DNA of 13,045 nucleotides from Christensenella sp. UBA5394 (GTDB lineage Bacteria > Bacillota > Clostridia > Christensenellales > CAG-138). The notes under the pieces were generated by a model that saw nothing but the letters and a program-made list of their open reading frames with translations, searched no databases and was not told the origin of the DNA. The stretch is from positions 31,079 to 44,123 of the forward strand of contig DHOI01000088.1 of the NCBI GenBank assembly GCA_002409725.1, in the 5' to 3' direction. The stretch's first letter is position 1, and each line of letters starts with the position of its first letter. A program made the translations under genes and the position numbers. Of the stretch, positions 1-6,747 are shown one piece after another.

Positions 1-90
1 CTCCCCGCAGGAGAGCATATCCACGATCATGGCTCTCTTGGGATCGCCCAGCGCCTTAAACACTTTCGTATTCTCTAAGTAATAATCCAT
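1..90 (-). CDS. ArsR-family HTH repressor, N-terminal fragment
   Basis: The gene starts with ATG at position 90 and runs leftward off the window, so only the first 30 codons are present. They contain VFKALGDPKRAMIVDML, the first-helix signature of ArsR/SmtB winged-helix repressors (usual form F-K-A-L-x-D-x-x-R). Members of this family dimerise on a promoter dyad and release it when they bind a metal ion or another signal. The sensor residues lie beyond the edge, so the ligand cannot be told. An AGGTG ribosome site sits 6 bases upstream of the ATG. The gene has its own strong promoter overlapping an imperfect dyad, which fits autorepression. Whatever it regulates may lie to the left. The family call is firm; the role is unknown. 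Confidence 0.8.
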   Translation of the reverse strand, partial: MDYYLENTKVFKALGDPKRAMIVDMLSCGE

Positions 91-125
91 ATTGACACCT
101 CAAATCTAAAGATATCGATGTGATT

Positions 126-154
126 ATAATATGCAATAGATCGAAAAGTGTCAA
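126..154 (-). promoter_or_regulatory. Promoter of the ArsR-type gene
   Basis: On the minus strand there is a perfect TTGACA (positions 154-149), a 17-base spacer, then TATTAT (131-126), about 35 bases before the ATG. An imperfect dyad covers it: TCGATnT at 115-121 against AnATCGA at 138-144, centred on the -10 box. That position suits an operator for the ArsR-type product itself. The promoter is seen directly; the operator is an inference. Confidence 0.65.
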
Positions 155-223
155 TATGAAATTGCAGATAATAGCACCGATATTCCTTACCCTATTCGCG
201 ACCCGCCACTTAAAATATGCAGT

Positions 224-240
224 GCCTGGGAACGACAGGC
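224..240. terminator. Weak hairpin beyond the GlsB-type gene
   Basis: GCCTG (224-228) pairs with CAGGC (236-240) around a 7-base loop, 46 bases past the stop codon of the leftward membrane-protein gene. The stem is short and the following minus-strand sequence has only a loose T run. It could be a weak terminator or chance. Confidence 0.25.
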
Positions 241-286
241 TTTACCATATAGTGCTTAACTTATTGTCCGAAATATCGTTTACTTC

Positions 287-538
287 TCATTTCTGCCTAA
301 TGGCATTCACAATAAGCAACAAGATAATAGCACCACCAGTGGCAACTAAGAGGCTCCAAAGATTGAAACCTGTAATTCCATGGCCTCCCAGCAGGTTCAT
401 TGCAAGGCCGCCAATAAATCCCCCGATGATTCCCACCAAGATATTTGATCCAGCTCCCATTTTCCTATTGTTTTTTGTAACCATGCTTGCAATCCAACCT
501 GCCACGGCACCAATAATAATCCAACCAATAATACCCAT
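287..538 (-). CDS. GlsB/YeaQ/YmgE-family small membrane protein
   Basis: This 83-residue protein is almost entirely hydrophobic and glycine rich. It has three predicted membrane segments, at about residues 2-20, 32-51 and 58-79, and a polar loop (TKNNRKMG) between the first two. Length, the GxIxWIIIGAxAGWIA start and the GGFIGG repeat fit the GlsB/YeaQ/YmgE (transglycosylase-associated) family. These are inner-membrane proteins often induced by general or acid stress; their biochemical role is not settled. A strong AAGGAGGT ribosome site stands 6 bases before the ATG. No partner gene shares its strand, so it appears monocistronic. A TATTAT box lies at about 580-585 upstream on the minus strand, but I see no convincing -35. 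The family call is secure; the function is not. Confidence 0.85.
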   Translation of the reverse strand: MGIIGWIIIGAVAGWIASMVTKNNRKMGAGSNILVGIIGGFIGGLAMNLLGGHGITGFNLWSLLVATGGAIILLLIVNAIRQK

Positions 539-607
539 ACTTACCTCCTTTTCTGGGACTATTATTTGTCAAAATCAAGATAATATGCATCTTACTTTAG
601 AAACTAT

Positions 608-790
608 TTGAGCGGCTACTATATTAAGGACAGCAAGTCCATACGGATTTCCTCTTATTCGCTGCTGCAAGATCGCTTCTATGAGCGCATGCGGGAAACC
701 GGGCTTGCAGGCTTGCGTGAGGAGAGCGCGGCAAAACGGCGCAGCATTTTTCCGTCCTTTATTACAAAACTCAAAAGGTTACTTCGCTGA
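608..790 (+). pseudogene. Possible Mob/relaxase gene scrap
   Basis: An open stretch of 60 codons has no ribosome site and begins at a TTG. Residues 20-36 (LLQDRFYERMRETGLAG) resemble the segment of plasmid Mob (MobV-type) recombination/relaxase proteins in which an LQxxFYExM helix precedes a GL-x-RG motif. The RG motif is replaced by LREES, and the rest of the protein (several hundred residues, including the catalytic N-terminus) is absent. I treat it as a remnant of a mobilisable element rather than a working gene. The similarity is short and was judged by eye, so it may be wrong. It lies in a tract with other broken genes, which favours the remnant reading. Confidence 0.25.
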
Positions 791-1095
791 TAGTAGCTGT
801 TTCTGACTACGGATTTGGGATTCCATCGATATTGACCGCGAATTACTCCACCGCTCCCATGTGTTGGCGGCCTGCGGGGATGCCGTGGACGAAAAACCAT
901 GAAAAGCGATATCGCCGTTAAGGAAAACCGGCTTAATTTAACTATACCGTTTATAGTTACCGTGGTATACTATGGGCAATGTAAGGTCGGGAAGGGCGTG
1001 TGGCTATAAAAAACCCCTATGTTGCGACGCGGAAAAACGCATTACGCAATATAAAGTATACGATGAAAGCGGAAGTCAGTCAGAAACGCCGCTAA
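791..1095. other. Non-coding debris tract
   Basis: No credible gene was found in these 305 bases on either strand. Short open stretches exist in several frames, including a 31-codon one from GTG at 1000 to TAA at 1095, but none has a recognisable product. The longest minus-strand stretch (to 900) looks like a shadow. The only clear structure is the nested dyad at 939-969, listed separately. The tract lies between the Mob-like scrap and the Fic remnant. Confidence 0.5.
939..969. promoter_or_regulatory. Nested inverted repeats, operator-like
   Basis: TAACTATA (939-946) and TATAGTTA (952-959) form a perfect 8-base dyad around CCGTT. A second dyad overlaps it: TATACC (943-948) with GGTATA (964-969). 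TATACT at 966-971 could be a -10 box, but I see no good -35. Such AT-rich double dyads are typical of antitoxin-bound operators. It stands about 140-220 bases before the antitoxin-like and Fic remnants. The repeats are seen directly; the function is inferred. Confidence 0.4.
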
Positions 1096-1203
1096 GTGCT
1101 GGCAGCGCGAACCAAGGCCAACCAAGCGGTCACGAAATATATCCGGCAGGATTCAAGCAACACCCATGAGCGATTACTTTACCGATCGCGGAGATGTGCT
1201 TGA
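1096..1203 (+). pseudogene. Possible antitoxin gene scrap before Fic
   Basis: This 35-codon stretch contains AARTKANQAVTKYIR (residues 3-17). It resembles the N-terminus of small Firmicute proteins of the ribbon-helix-helix antitoxin type, in which a TKAxxKY segment is followed by a basic, valine-rich strand. Here the sequence departs from that pattern after KYIRQD and runs into the Fic start in another frame, so the DNA-binding part is missing. The open frame upstream ends in a stop at 1093-1095 in the same frame. Its place just before a Fic remnant suits a toxin-antitoxin pair. The similarity is short and judged by eye. Confidence 0.25.
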
Positions 1204-1456
1204 AAACAAGCCGGAGAGTCAACACCCGTAGCTCATGAAAGAAGCCGAAGCCGCTTTTGTCCCATTACGGCTGTGGAGCTATTGGCCCCCTTTAGACAAG
1301 TTCGATTTTGTCTCCCTATGCCACATCCATGAAAAGCTATTTTCCGGTATATATCCCATCGCCGGAAATGTGCGAACCGTGGATATGGCAAAGGGCGGTT
1401 CTGCTTTTGGTAAAAAATATATAAGCTTCTTCGGAAGCTGTTTGCGCTATGCTTGA
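1166..1456 (+). pseudogene. Fic/Doc-family toxin, broken N-terminal half
   Basis: Reading from ATG 1166, the frame begins MSDYFTDRGDVLENK, which matches the opening of Fic proteins (xYxTYxGTDVLxNKxG). It meets a TAG stop at 1229-1231 and continues in the same frame with EAEAAFVPLRLW and then FDFVSLCHIHEKLFSGIYPI and AGNVRTVDMAKGGSAF. That series is the standard Fic order of F-D-F-x-x-L-x-x-I-H-x-x-L-F-x-x-I-Y-x-x-A-G-x-x-R-T-V. The frame ends at 1456, before the HPFxxGNGR catalytic motif, which I do not find in any frame up to trkA. Intact Fic proteins are usually about 190-250 residues and transfer AMP or similar groups to target proteins. With an internal stop and no active-site loop, this copy must be dead. 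The family call is firm. Confidence 0.7.
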
Positions 1457-1564
1457 ACCTCAGAAGGCGGTTTATCGGATCACAGGGCTGCTTTACGGCA
1501 AAAAGAGTATGGCGAAAAGCTTTTGTAAACTCGAAATTTTTCATATAGAAAGTGGAGACCTTTT

Positions 1565-2926
1565 ATGAACATCATTGTCGTGGGGGACGGCAAGGTGGGC
1601 CTTTCCATCACCGCCCAGCTGTCCCGCGAGGGGCATAATCTCACAATCATCGACTCCAATCCCAATGTCCTGGAGACCAGCGTTGAGCAATACGACGTTA
1701 TGATCCTGCATGGGAACGGCGCCTCCCTGCCTGTACTGAGAGAGGCGGGGGCCGAGAAAGCCGACCTGCTCATTGCTGTCACCAGTACGGACGAGGTCAA
1801 TATGCTCACCTGCATCCTGGCCCGTCGGCTGGGCACCCGCCACACCATTGCCCGCGTGCGCAATCCCGAATACGCCGAGCAGCTGCAGTTTCTCCGGGAG
1901 GAGCTGGGCCTTTCTATGACGGTGAACCCCGAGCTGGCCGCCGCCGCAGAGGCATACCACATTCTACAGTTCCCTTCCTTTCTCCGCCGGGAGACCTTTG
2001 CCAAGGGGCTGGTGGAGATCGTGGAGCTGCGCGTCGGCCCCGACTCGCGCCTCCGGGACATTCCTTTGAACCGAATGCAGCAGGCGATGTCGGTCAAGAC
2101 ACTGGTATGCGCCGTGGAGCGGCAGGGCAAGGCCTTCATTCCGGGGGGCGACTTTGTGCTCCAAGAGGGAGATAAGATTCATGTGACCGCTGCGGCCGGC
2201 GATCTGGCCCGCCTAGTGAGCCTCCTGGGGCTGACGAATCAAAAGATCCACAGCTGTATGATCATCGGAGGGAGCCGCATTGCCTACTATCTGGCCGCCA
2301 TGCTGCTCAAAAGCCATATCTCCGTCAAGATCATCGAGCAAAGCAGGGCCCGCTGTGAGGAGCTGTCCAACCTCCTTCCCAAGGCCGTCATCATCCACGG
2401 GGACGGCAACCGCCAGCGTCTGCTGCTGGAAGAAGGGCTCCGGGAGACTGACGCCCTCGTCACCCTCACCGGTATGGACGAGCAGAACATCATTCTCTCC
2501 CTCTACGGCAGTCACGAAGGGGTGGGGAAGGTTATCACCAAAATCAGCCAGACTGAATATTACCCTGTCATTCAGGATATGGGGATCGAGTCGGTTATCA
2601 GTCCCAAGGCGCTTTCAGCCACCGAGGTGGTGCGGTATGTCCGGGCGATGGCCAACGCCACGGGAGGTTCGGTCGTCGCGATGACCGAGCTGGCCGACGG
2701 CCAGGTGGAGGCCCTGGAATTCCTGGCCACGCTCGATATCCTGTACCTGAACAGGCCGCTTTCCGAAACCCCCATCCGAAAAGATATCCTTATCGCCTGT
2801 ATCATCCGCCATGGGAAAAACCTCATTCCCCAGGGGAACGACTCCCTCCAAGAGGGGGATGGCGTGATCGTAATTTCCCCCCGCGGGCTGGCCATCACCA
2901 ACCTCGACGATATTTTTGAGAAGTAA
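1565..2926 (+). CDS. trkA: Trk potassium uptake regulator TrkA
   Basis: The protein is the cytoplasmic gating subunit of the Trk K+ uptake system. It binds NAD(H) or other nucleotides and controls the membrane channel TrkH. The 453 residues form the normal duplicated RCK layout. The first RCK_N domain (about 1-120) opens with VVGDGKVG (GxGxxG at G7, G9, G12) and has an acidic D30 after strand 2. The first RCK_C domain spans about 135-225. The second RCK_N domain (about 229-350) has the shortened loop MIIGGSRIA (G235-G236) and E258. The second RCK_C domain spans about 370-453 and includes QEGDGVIVISP. Length and layout match intact TrkA of Firmicutes and proteobacteria. ATG 1565 is preceded by GGAG at 1555-1558. 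trkH follows after 33 bases, so the two are cotranscribed. A weak promoter candidate is TTGTAA (1524) with TATAGA (1545). No c-di-AMP riboswitch is visible upstream. Confidence 0.95.
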   Translation: MNIIVVGDGKVGLSITAQLSREGHNLTIIDSNPNVLETSVEQYDVMILHGNGASLPVLREAGAEKADLLIAVTSTDEVNMLTCILARRLGTRHTIARVRNPEYAEQLQFLREELGLSMTVNPELAAAAEAYHILQFPSFLRRETFAKGLVEIVELRVGPDSRLRDIPLNRMQQAMSVKTLVCAVERQGKAFIPGGDFVLQEGDKIHVTAAAGDLARLVSLLGLTNQKIHSCMIIGGSRIAYYLAAMLLKSHISVKIIEQSRARCEELSNLLPKAVIIHGDGNRQRLLLEEGLRETDALVTLTGMDEQNIILSLYGSHEGVGKVITKISQTEYYPVIQDMGIESVISPKALSATEVVRYVRAMANATGGSVVAMTELADGQVEALEFLATLDILYLNRPLSETPIRKDILIACIIRHGKNLIPQGNDSLQEGDGVIVISPRGLAITNLDDIFEK

Positions 2927-2959
2927 AGCGCACGGGTGCGCTGTGAGGGATTTTTAACC

Positions 2960-4414
2960 ATGAACTTCAAAATCATCCTGCGGATACTGGGCGATCTCTT
3001 TTTAATCGAGGCGTTGCTTCTGGTTCCGTCTGTCGGATTAGCGATCTACGATGGGGAGGCCCATGTACTTAGGGCGCTTGCCATCACGATCGTGCTTCTA
3101 GCGCTCCTCGCGCTTGCCATACGAATTATTTTCAGGTGTAAGGAGCGTACTTTTTACGCCAGGGAGGGTTTCGTCCTGGTGGGCGCAGCCTGGATTACTC
3201 TCTCCGCTTTCGGGGCGCTCCCGTTCTACCTCAGCGGGGAGATTCCCCATTATGTGGATGCGTTCTTTGAGATCGTATCCGGCTTTACCACCACCGGCTC
3301 CTCCATTTTAACCAACGTGGAGGCGATGAGCCGCCCTCTGCTCTATTGGCGGAGCTTTTCCCATTGGGTAGGAGGAATGGGCATCCTCGTGTTCATGCTG
3401 GCGCTCATGCCTAGCGCCAAGGGCAACGGCAGCAACTTCCATTTGCTCCGCGCGGAGAGCCCAGGCCCCTCGATTGAAAAGATGACGCCCAAAATGCAGA
3501 GCCACGCGAGCGCTCTCTACATCATCTACATCGTCTTGACGATCCTGTGCCTGGTTTTGCTGGTCGCGGGCGGGATGCCTTTCTTTGACAGCCTCTGCAT
3601 CACCTTTGGTACGGCGGGTACCGGCGGCTTCGGCATCAAAGTGGATTCCATGGCCTCTTACCCCACGTTCTGCCAGGGGGTGGTTACGGTCTTTATGGCG
3701 CTGTTCGGCGTCAACTTCAACATTTACTTTTTGCTCCTGCTCCGCAGGTGGAAGGAGGCTCTGTTAGACGAGGAGCTGCGGGTTTACCTAGGCATTATGC
3801 TCAGCGCCATTGCCATCATCACGCTGAATGTCACCCACCTCTTTTCCAACCTATGGGAAGCGGCTCACCATGTCGCTTTCTCAGTGAGCAGCGTAATGAC
3901 CACCACCGGATACGTCACCGCCAACTTCGACAAATGGCCGGAGCTCTCCCGGGGTATCCTGCTAGTGCTGATGCTGTTCGGAGCGTCGGCGGGCTCCACC
4001 GGCGGCGGCATCAAGATCGTGCGCCTGGTGATGATGGCCAAATCCGCCCGGCGGGAATTGCGCCGAATGCTTCATCCCGGTTCGGTGATGTCGGTACGGA
4101 TGAACAACCGCTCCGTCGGGGAAAACACCCTTCAGGGTGTCGGCGTGTTTATGACCTATTACCTGACGATTCTGGTATCCTCCTTTCTGCTGGTTTCCCT
4201 AGATGATTTCTCGTTGGAAACCAACCTCTCGGCGGTGATCTCCTGCCTGAACAACATCGGCCCCGGCCTGGGGATGGTAGGGCCCGATGGGAACTTTGCC
4301 GCATACTCCCCCCTGAGCAAACTGGTTTTATCTGCGGATATGCTGCTGGGCCGCCTAGAAATCTTCCCTCTGGTCATCCTATTCAGCCCTCGCTCTTGGC
4401 ATAGAACGGTATAA
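2960..4414 (+). CDS. trkH: Trk potassium channel subunit TrkH
   Basis: This is the membrane-spanning K+ uptake subunit of the SKT family, working with the TrkA ring encoded just upstream. All four pore loops are present in the 484 residues: FTTTGSS (109-115), TFGTAGTGGFG (215-225), MTTTGYVT (313-320) and NNIGPGLG (431-438). Each carries the glycine that lines the single-file K+ filter. SAGSTGGGIKIVR (343-355) is the intramembrane gate region typical of TrkH. The end GRLEIFPLVILFSP (464-477) is the usual family terminus, so the gene is complete. I chose ATG 2960 because MNFKIILRILG is the normal start of the family and GAGGGA lies 10 bases upstream. An in-frame GTG at 2936 would add eight unlikely residues. 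The gene ends the operon, facing a convergent methyltransferase gene. Confidence 0.95.
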   Translation: MNFKIILRILGDLFLIEALLLVPSVGLAIYDGEAHVLRALAITIVLLALLALAIRIIFRCKERTFYAREGFVLVGAAWITLSAFGALPFYLSGEIPHYVDAFFEIVSGFTTTGSSILTNVEAMSRPLLYWRSFSHWVGGMGILVFMLALMPSAKGNGSNFHLLRAESPGPSIEKMTPKMQSHASALYIIYIVLTILCLVLLVAGGMPFFDSLCITFGTAGTGGFGIKVDSMASYPTFCQGVVTVFMALFGVNFNIYFLLLLRRWKEALLDEELRVYLGIMLSAIAIITLNVTHLFSNLWEAAHHVAFSVSSVMTTTGYVTANFDKWPELSRGILLVLMLFGASAGSTGGGIKIVRLVMMAKSARRELRRMLHPGSVMSVRMNNRSVGENTLQGVGVFMTYYLTILVSSFLLVSLDDFSLETNLSAVISCLNNIGPGLGMVGPDGNFAAYSPLSKLVLSADMLLGRLEIFPLVILFSPRSWHRTV

Positions 4415-4440
4415 CCATTTTATGTTTCATAACCTGATGG

Positions 4441-4484
4441 TTCCTTTTATAGGAAAGCTTGATGATACGTTTGGTGCATCAAGC
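4441..4484. other. Two hairpins in the trkH/methyltransferase gap
   Basis: The 163 bases between the convergent genes hold two inverted repeats. One is TTCCT (4441-4445) with AGGAA (4451-4455). The other is GCTTGATG (4457-4464) with CATCAAGC (4477-4484), an 8-base perfect stem with a 12-base loop. Neither is followed by a clear T run on either strand. They may end or protect the transcripts without acting as standard intrinsic terminators. A 60-codon open stretch across the gap has no ribosome site or recognisable product. Confidence 0.35.
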
Positions 4485-4577
4485 AATCCTGGTGAGGATA
4501 AAAGATATTCAGATTTCAAGAAGCGGGCTGTGAACATGAGCTATAGCAGCGAACGCCCAGCCAAGGTTTGCCCGGCC

Positions 4578-5279
4578 TCAAGCGTCGATGATAAAAATGC
4601 CTAGCTCCTTCCGGCCCGGCAGGTAAAAAGGAAAATCGCACCTGCCGGTGGAAACGAGGTTCTCGGCCAGAAAGGCTTGGAGCTCCCCATCCGCTATAGC
4701 CGGGCTATTGCAGCGGATGAAAGCGGCCGCGTCCGCCTCGCTTCGCAGGGGCTGGCCGAATTCAAAGGTGCTTCGTAGCAGCTGGTAAGTAAGTCCGGTC
4801 CTATCCAGTAGGGCGGCGATATCCGGCACGGTCTCGCGCTTCTTGCTGTGACCGTTGGGCTGGAGAGCAGCACCCTCCGGCTTGGCGTTGGCTACTCTTA
4901 TTAACGAACGAGAGGCCAGTTTCAGGCAATCCAGCATCATTTGCGGCGGGGGGCCGAAAAAGACCATGAGCACAACATCGAAAACCTCTCGGATATCCCG
5001 TGCATCGCCGCATATTGTGGTTAGGTTTGCAATGCCGGCCTCGGCAGCATTCTGCCGCAGGTTCGCCAGCACGGCCTCGTCCGTATCCACACAAGTGATA
5101 TGATTTACCATCGGGGTCAGGGCCAAGTCCAGCCCGCCCAGGCCGCATCCCATGTCACACAGGCGATCCTGCGGCAAAAGATAAGGGCGTATGGTATCCG
5201 CCAGCCTTTGGTGGAAATCGCGGTAGCGGCTGGCATCCAGATACCAATCTATGCGCTGCTTCGTCCAAATAAATGCCAC
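4578..5279 (-). CDS. Class I SAM-dependent methyltransferase
   Basis: This 233-residue protein has a class I methyltransferase fold. Motif I is LCDMGCGLGGLDLAL (residues 40-54), the acidic residue that holds the ribose is D65 in CVDTDEAV, and GDARD (91-95) is the usual adenine-side loop. The strand-4 region is DVVLMVFFGPPP (101-112); it lacks the (D/N)PPY motif of amino-N DNA methylases, so the target is more likely a small molecule or protein. The start is GTG at 5279, preceded by AAGGAGAG 7 bases upstream. The gene lies 272 bases downstream of the binding-protein gene on the same strand, with a terminator-like hairpin between, so it may be partly or separately transcribed. Its place next to metal-chelate transport genes raises the possibility that it modifies a metallophore or corrinoid-like ligand. 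That is inference; the substrate cannot be read from the sequence. Confidence 0.8.
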   Translation of the reverse strand: MAFIWTKQRIDWYLDASRYRDFHQRLADTIRPYLLPQDRLCDMGCGLGGLDLALTPMVNHITCVDTDEAVLANLRQNAAEAGIANLTTICGDARDIREVFDVVLMVFFGPPPQMMLDCLKLASRSLIRVANAKPEGAALQPNGHSKKRETVPDIAALLDRTGLTYQLLRSTFEFGQPLRSEADAAAFIRCNSPAIADGELQAFLAENLVSTGRCDFPFYLPGRKELGIFIIDA

Positions 5280-5350
5280 GTGCTTCTCTCCTTATTGGTT
5301 CACGCGCCGCCACTTATCGAATAGCCTGCCGCGTGGGTCTTCTGATTGTT

Positions 5351-5380
5351 TACATCCCACTCATCCGCCGTACATCCCAC
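5351..5380. repeat. Direct 10-base repeat, 20-base period
   Basis: TACATCCCAC occurs at 5351-5360 and again at 5371-5380, exactly 20 bases apart, about two helical turns. It lies 70-100 bases before the methyltransferase start on the minus strand. The spacing would suit two protein molecules on one DNA face, such as an activator. No consensus promoter is visible close by. Confidence 0.35.
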
Positions 5381-5503
5381 ATGGCGGCAGAAGAGGACGG
5401 ATGTGAGCTATGGCTATTCCCCAACCCCCCAAAAATTGCGATAATAGATTGCTTACGTCTTTAGCTGCCCCATAGCGGCTCCTTTTTATGCGAAAAGGGC
5501 GAA

Positions 5504-5522
5504 AGGCCGCGTTTCCGGGCCT
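5504..5522 (-). terminator. Hairpin after the binding-protein gene
   Basis: On the minus strand AGGCC pairs with GGCCT, closed by two more C-G/G-C pairs around a GAAA tetraloop with one bulged base. It starts 29 bases beyond the stop codon of the binding-protein gene. The following minus-strand sequence is TTTCGCCCTTTT, an imperfect T run. It is likely a partial terminator between this gene and the methyltransferase. Confidence 0.4.
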
Positions 5523-5551
5523 CCCGCCTCCCAATGGGTGGGTGGAGTCGC

Positions 5552-6727
5552 TTATGCCGCCGGTTGCAGCGCTGCAGCCTTGAGGGTGGAATTGCCCAAC
5601 AGACTCTGCACTTCTGCGTCGGTCAGCTCGTACCGGTAGAAGAGGCTGAAGAAATCCTTTACTTCCTTTTCGATGTCATAATCGAAGACCTCGGGATAAA
5701 GGAGGTTGCCAAGCCAGCGCACGCTGATCATGCGGTTGGGTCCCGGCGGGCGGCCCAGCCAGTTATAAGGCTCTGTGGGTATCTCGTAATACGTGTCATT
5801 TTTAATGGCATTGAGGGCCGCCCAGGAGGTATCCTCGGCTACGGTGGCATAAATGCTGCCTTGCGCAAACATGATCACATCCGGATCCCAGGCCAGCAGT
5901 TGTTCCATGGAGATAGTGCCGCCGCCCTGCTGCACTTGGGCATTGCCCGCTTCCACCACGATCTTCGCGCCCACCAGCTCGTAGATTTGGGAGTGGATGG
6001 TGCCGCTGAGGATAGTGGAAAGGCCGGTATCCTTTTCGCCGTAGTAAACGGTTTTGCGCTTCGCCTCGGGGATGGAGGCCGCCTTTTCTTTGGCGTCCGC
6101 GAGTACGGTTTCACAATAGGAGGCCAGGGCTTCGCCCCGCGCCGGTTCGCCCAACAGCGAGCCGATGGTGCGATAGGCCGCGGGATTCTGCTCCAAGTTA
6201 GCTTCCACCAAGATCACCGGGATGCCAAGCTGCTCCTGCAAGGTGTCAAGATCGGCCTTGTATTCTTCATCCCACTCGCCCACGTCGATGATGACCTCGG
6301 GTGCGCTGGCCATGAGGGCCTCGCGGTTGAAATCCTCTGCGTTGTCATAGAACTTGCCGTATTCCGGCAGATCCCAATAGGCTTCGCCGATGTACTTTTG
6401 GGCTAGCTTGGAAGGGCTGCTCGACCAACCCACGATCACCTCGGGCTTTACTGCATAGATCATGATGTTAGCCAGGGGGCCGCCGCTGGCTACGCGGGTG
6501 ATGTTGCGAGGAAGTTCCACCTCGCGGCCGGTGGAATCGGTGAAGACATAGGTTTCGCTTTCTGGCTCAACTGTGGGTTCCGGCTCCGGTGCAGGGGCAG
6601 CCGGCTCAGCCGCGGGAGCCGCCGGTTCCGGGGCCGCTGCGGAGGGCGCTGCGCCGCAGCCGGCCAAGGCCAGCGTGAGGGCCAGGCACAACGCCAGGCA
6701 TATGCATGCTCGCCAATTCTTGTTCAT
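5552..6727 (-). CDS. ABC transporter binding lipoprotein, FepB/BtuF class
   Basis: This is the extracytoplasmic substrate-binding lipoprotein of a metal-chelate type ABC importer, 391 residues. A signal peptide (1-23) ends in the lipobox LAGC with C24 as the lipid site. Residues 25-57 are a linker made almost only of Ala, Pro and Glu, tethering the binding domain away from the membrane. The Peripla_BP_2 (TroA-like) domain begins at TYVFTDSTGREVELP. It contains VIVGW, APEVIIDVGEW and ISMEQLLAWDPDVIMFA, and ends with NRMISVRWLGNLLYPE, a typical closing segment of iron-siderophore, cobalamin and molybdate (MolA-like) binders. ATG 6727 is preferred because AAGGAG lies 8 bases upstream and the signal peptide begins there; an in-frame start at 6925 would read through the ATPase gene. 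The ATPase gene ends 20 bases upstream. The ligand is not determinable; a chelated metal or an oxyanion fits the context. Confidence 0.88.
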   Translation of the reverse strand: MNKNWRACICLALCLALTLALAGCGAAPSAAAPEPAAPAAEPAAPAPEPEPTVEPESETYVFTDSTGREVELPRNITRVASGGPLANIMIYAVKPEVIVGWSSSPSKLAQKYIGEAYWDLPEYGKFYDNAEDFNREALMASAPEVIIDVGEWDEEYKADLDTLQEQLGIPVILVEANLEQNPAAYRTIGSLLGEPARGEALASYCETVLADAKEKAASIPEAKRKTVYYGEKDTGLSTILSGTIHSQIYELVGAKIVVEAGNAQVQQGGGTISMEQLLAWDPDVIMFAQGSIYATVAEDTSWAALNAIKNDTYYEIPTEPYNWLGRPPGPNRMISVRWLGNLLYPEVFDYDIEKEVKDFFSLFYRYELTDAEVQSLLGNSTLKAAALQPAA

Positions 6728-6747
6728 GGTCACTCTCCTTTTTTGCA

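Noticed and set aside
120..611. 163-codon plus-strand open frame
   Set aside because: It lies over the GlsB-type gene on the other strand, has no ribosome site and no family resemblance. The minus-strand gene explains it.
1457..1564. c-di-AMP (ydaO-type) riboswitch before trkA
   Set aside because: Such riboswitches often precede K+ transporter genes, but the space is filled by Fic debris and I see none of the conserved elements.
1480..2139. 219-codon minus-strand open frame
   Set aside because: Overlaps the well-supported trkA gene on the opposite strand. Its Ser/Arg-rich composition is typical of a reverse-frame shadow.
4422..4604. 60-codon open frame after trkH
   Set aside because: No ribosome site and no recognisable product. 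It spans two hairpins and runs into the convergent methyltransferase gene.
5280..5551. Cobalamin or molybdenum-cofactor riboswitch near the ABC genes
   Set aside because: Looked for B12-box-like and Moco-like conserved blocks in this gap and in 7534-7875 and found none. Only short repeats and a hairpin are visible.
5534..6406. 290-codon plus-strand open frame
   Set aside because: Antisense to the FepB/BtuF-class lipoprotein gene, which has a signal peptide, ribosome site and family motifs. It is a GC-driven shadow.
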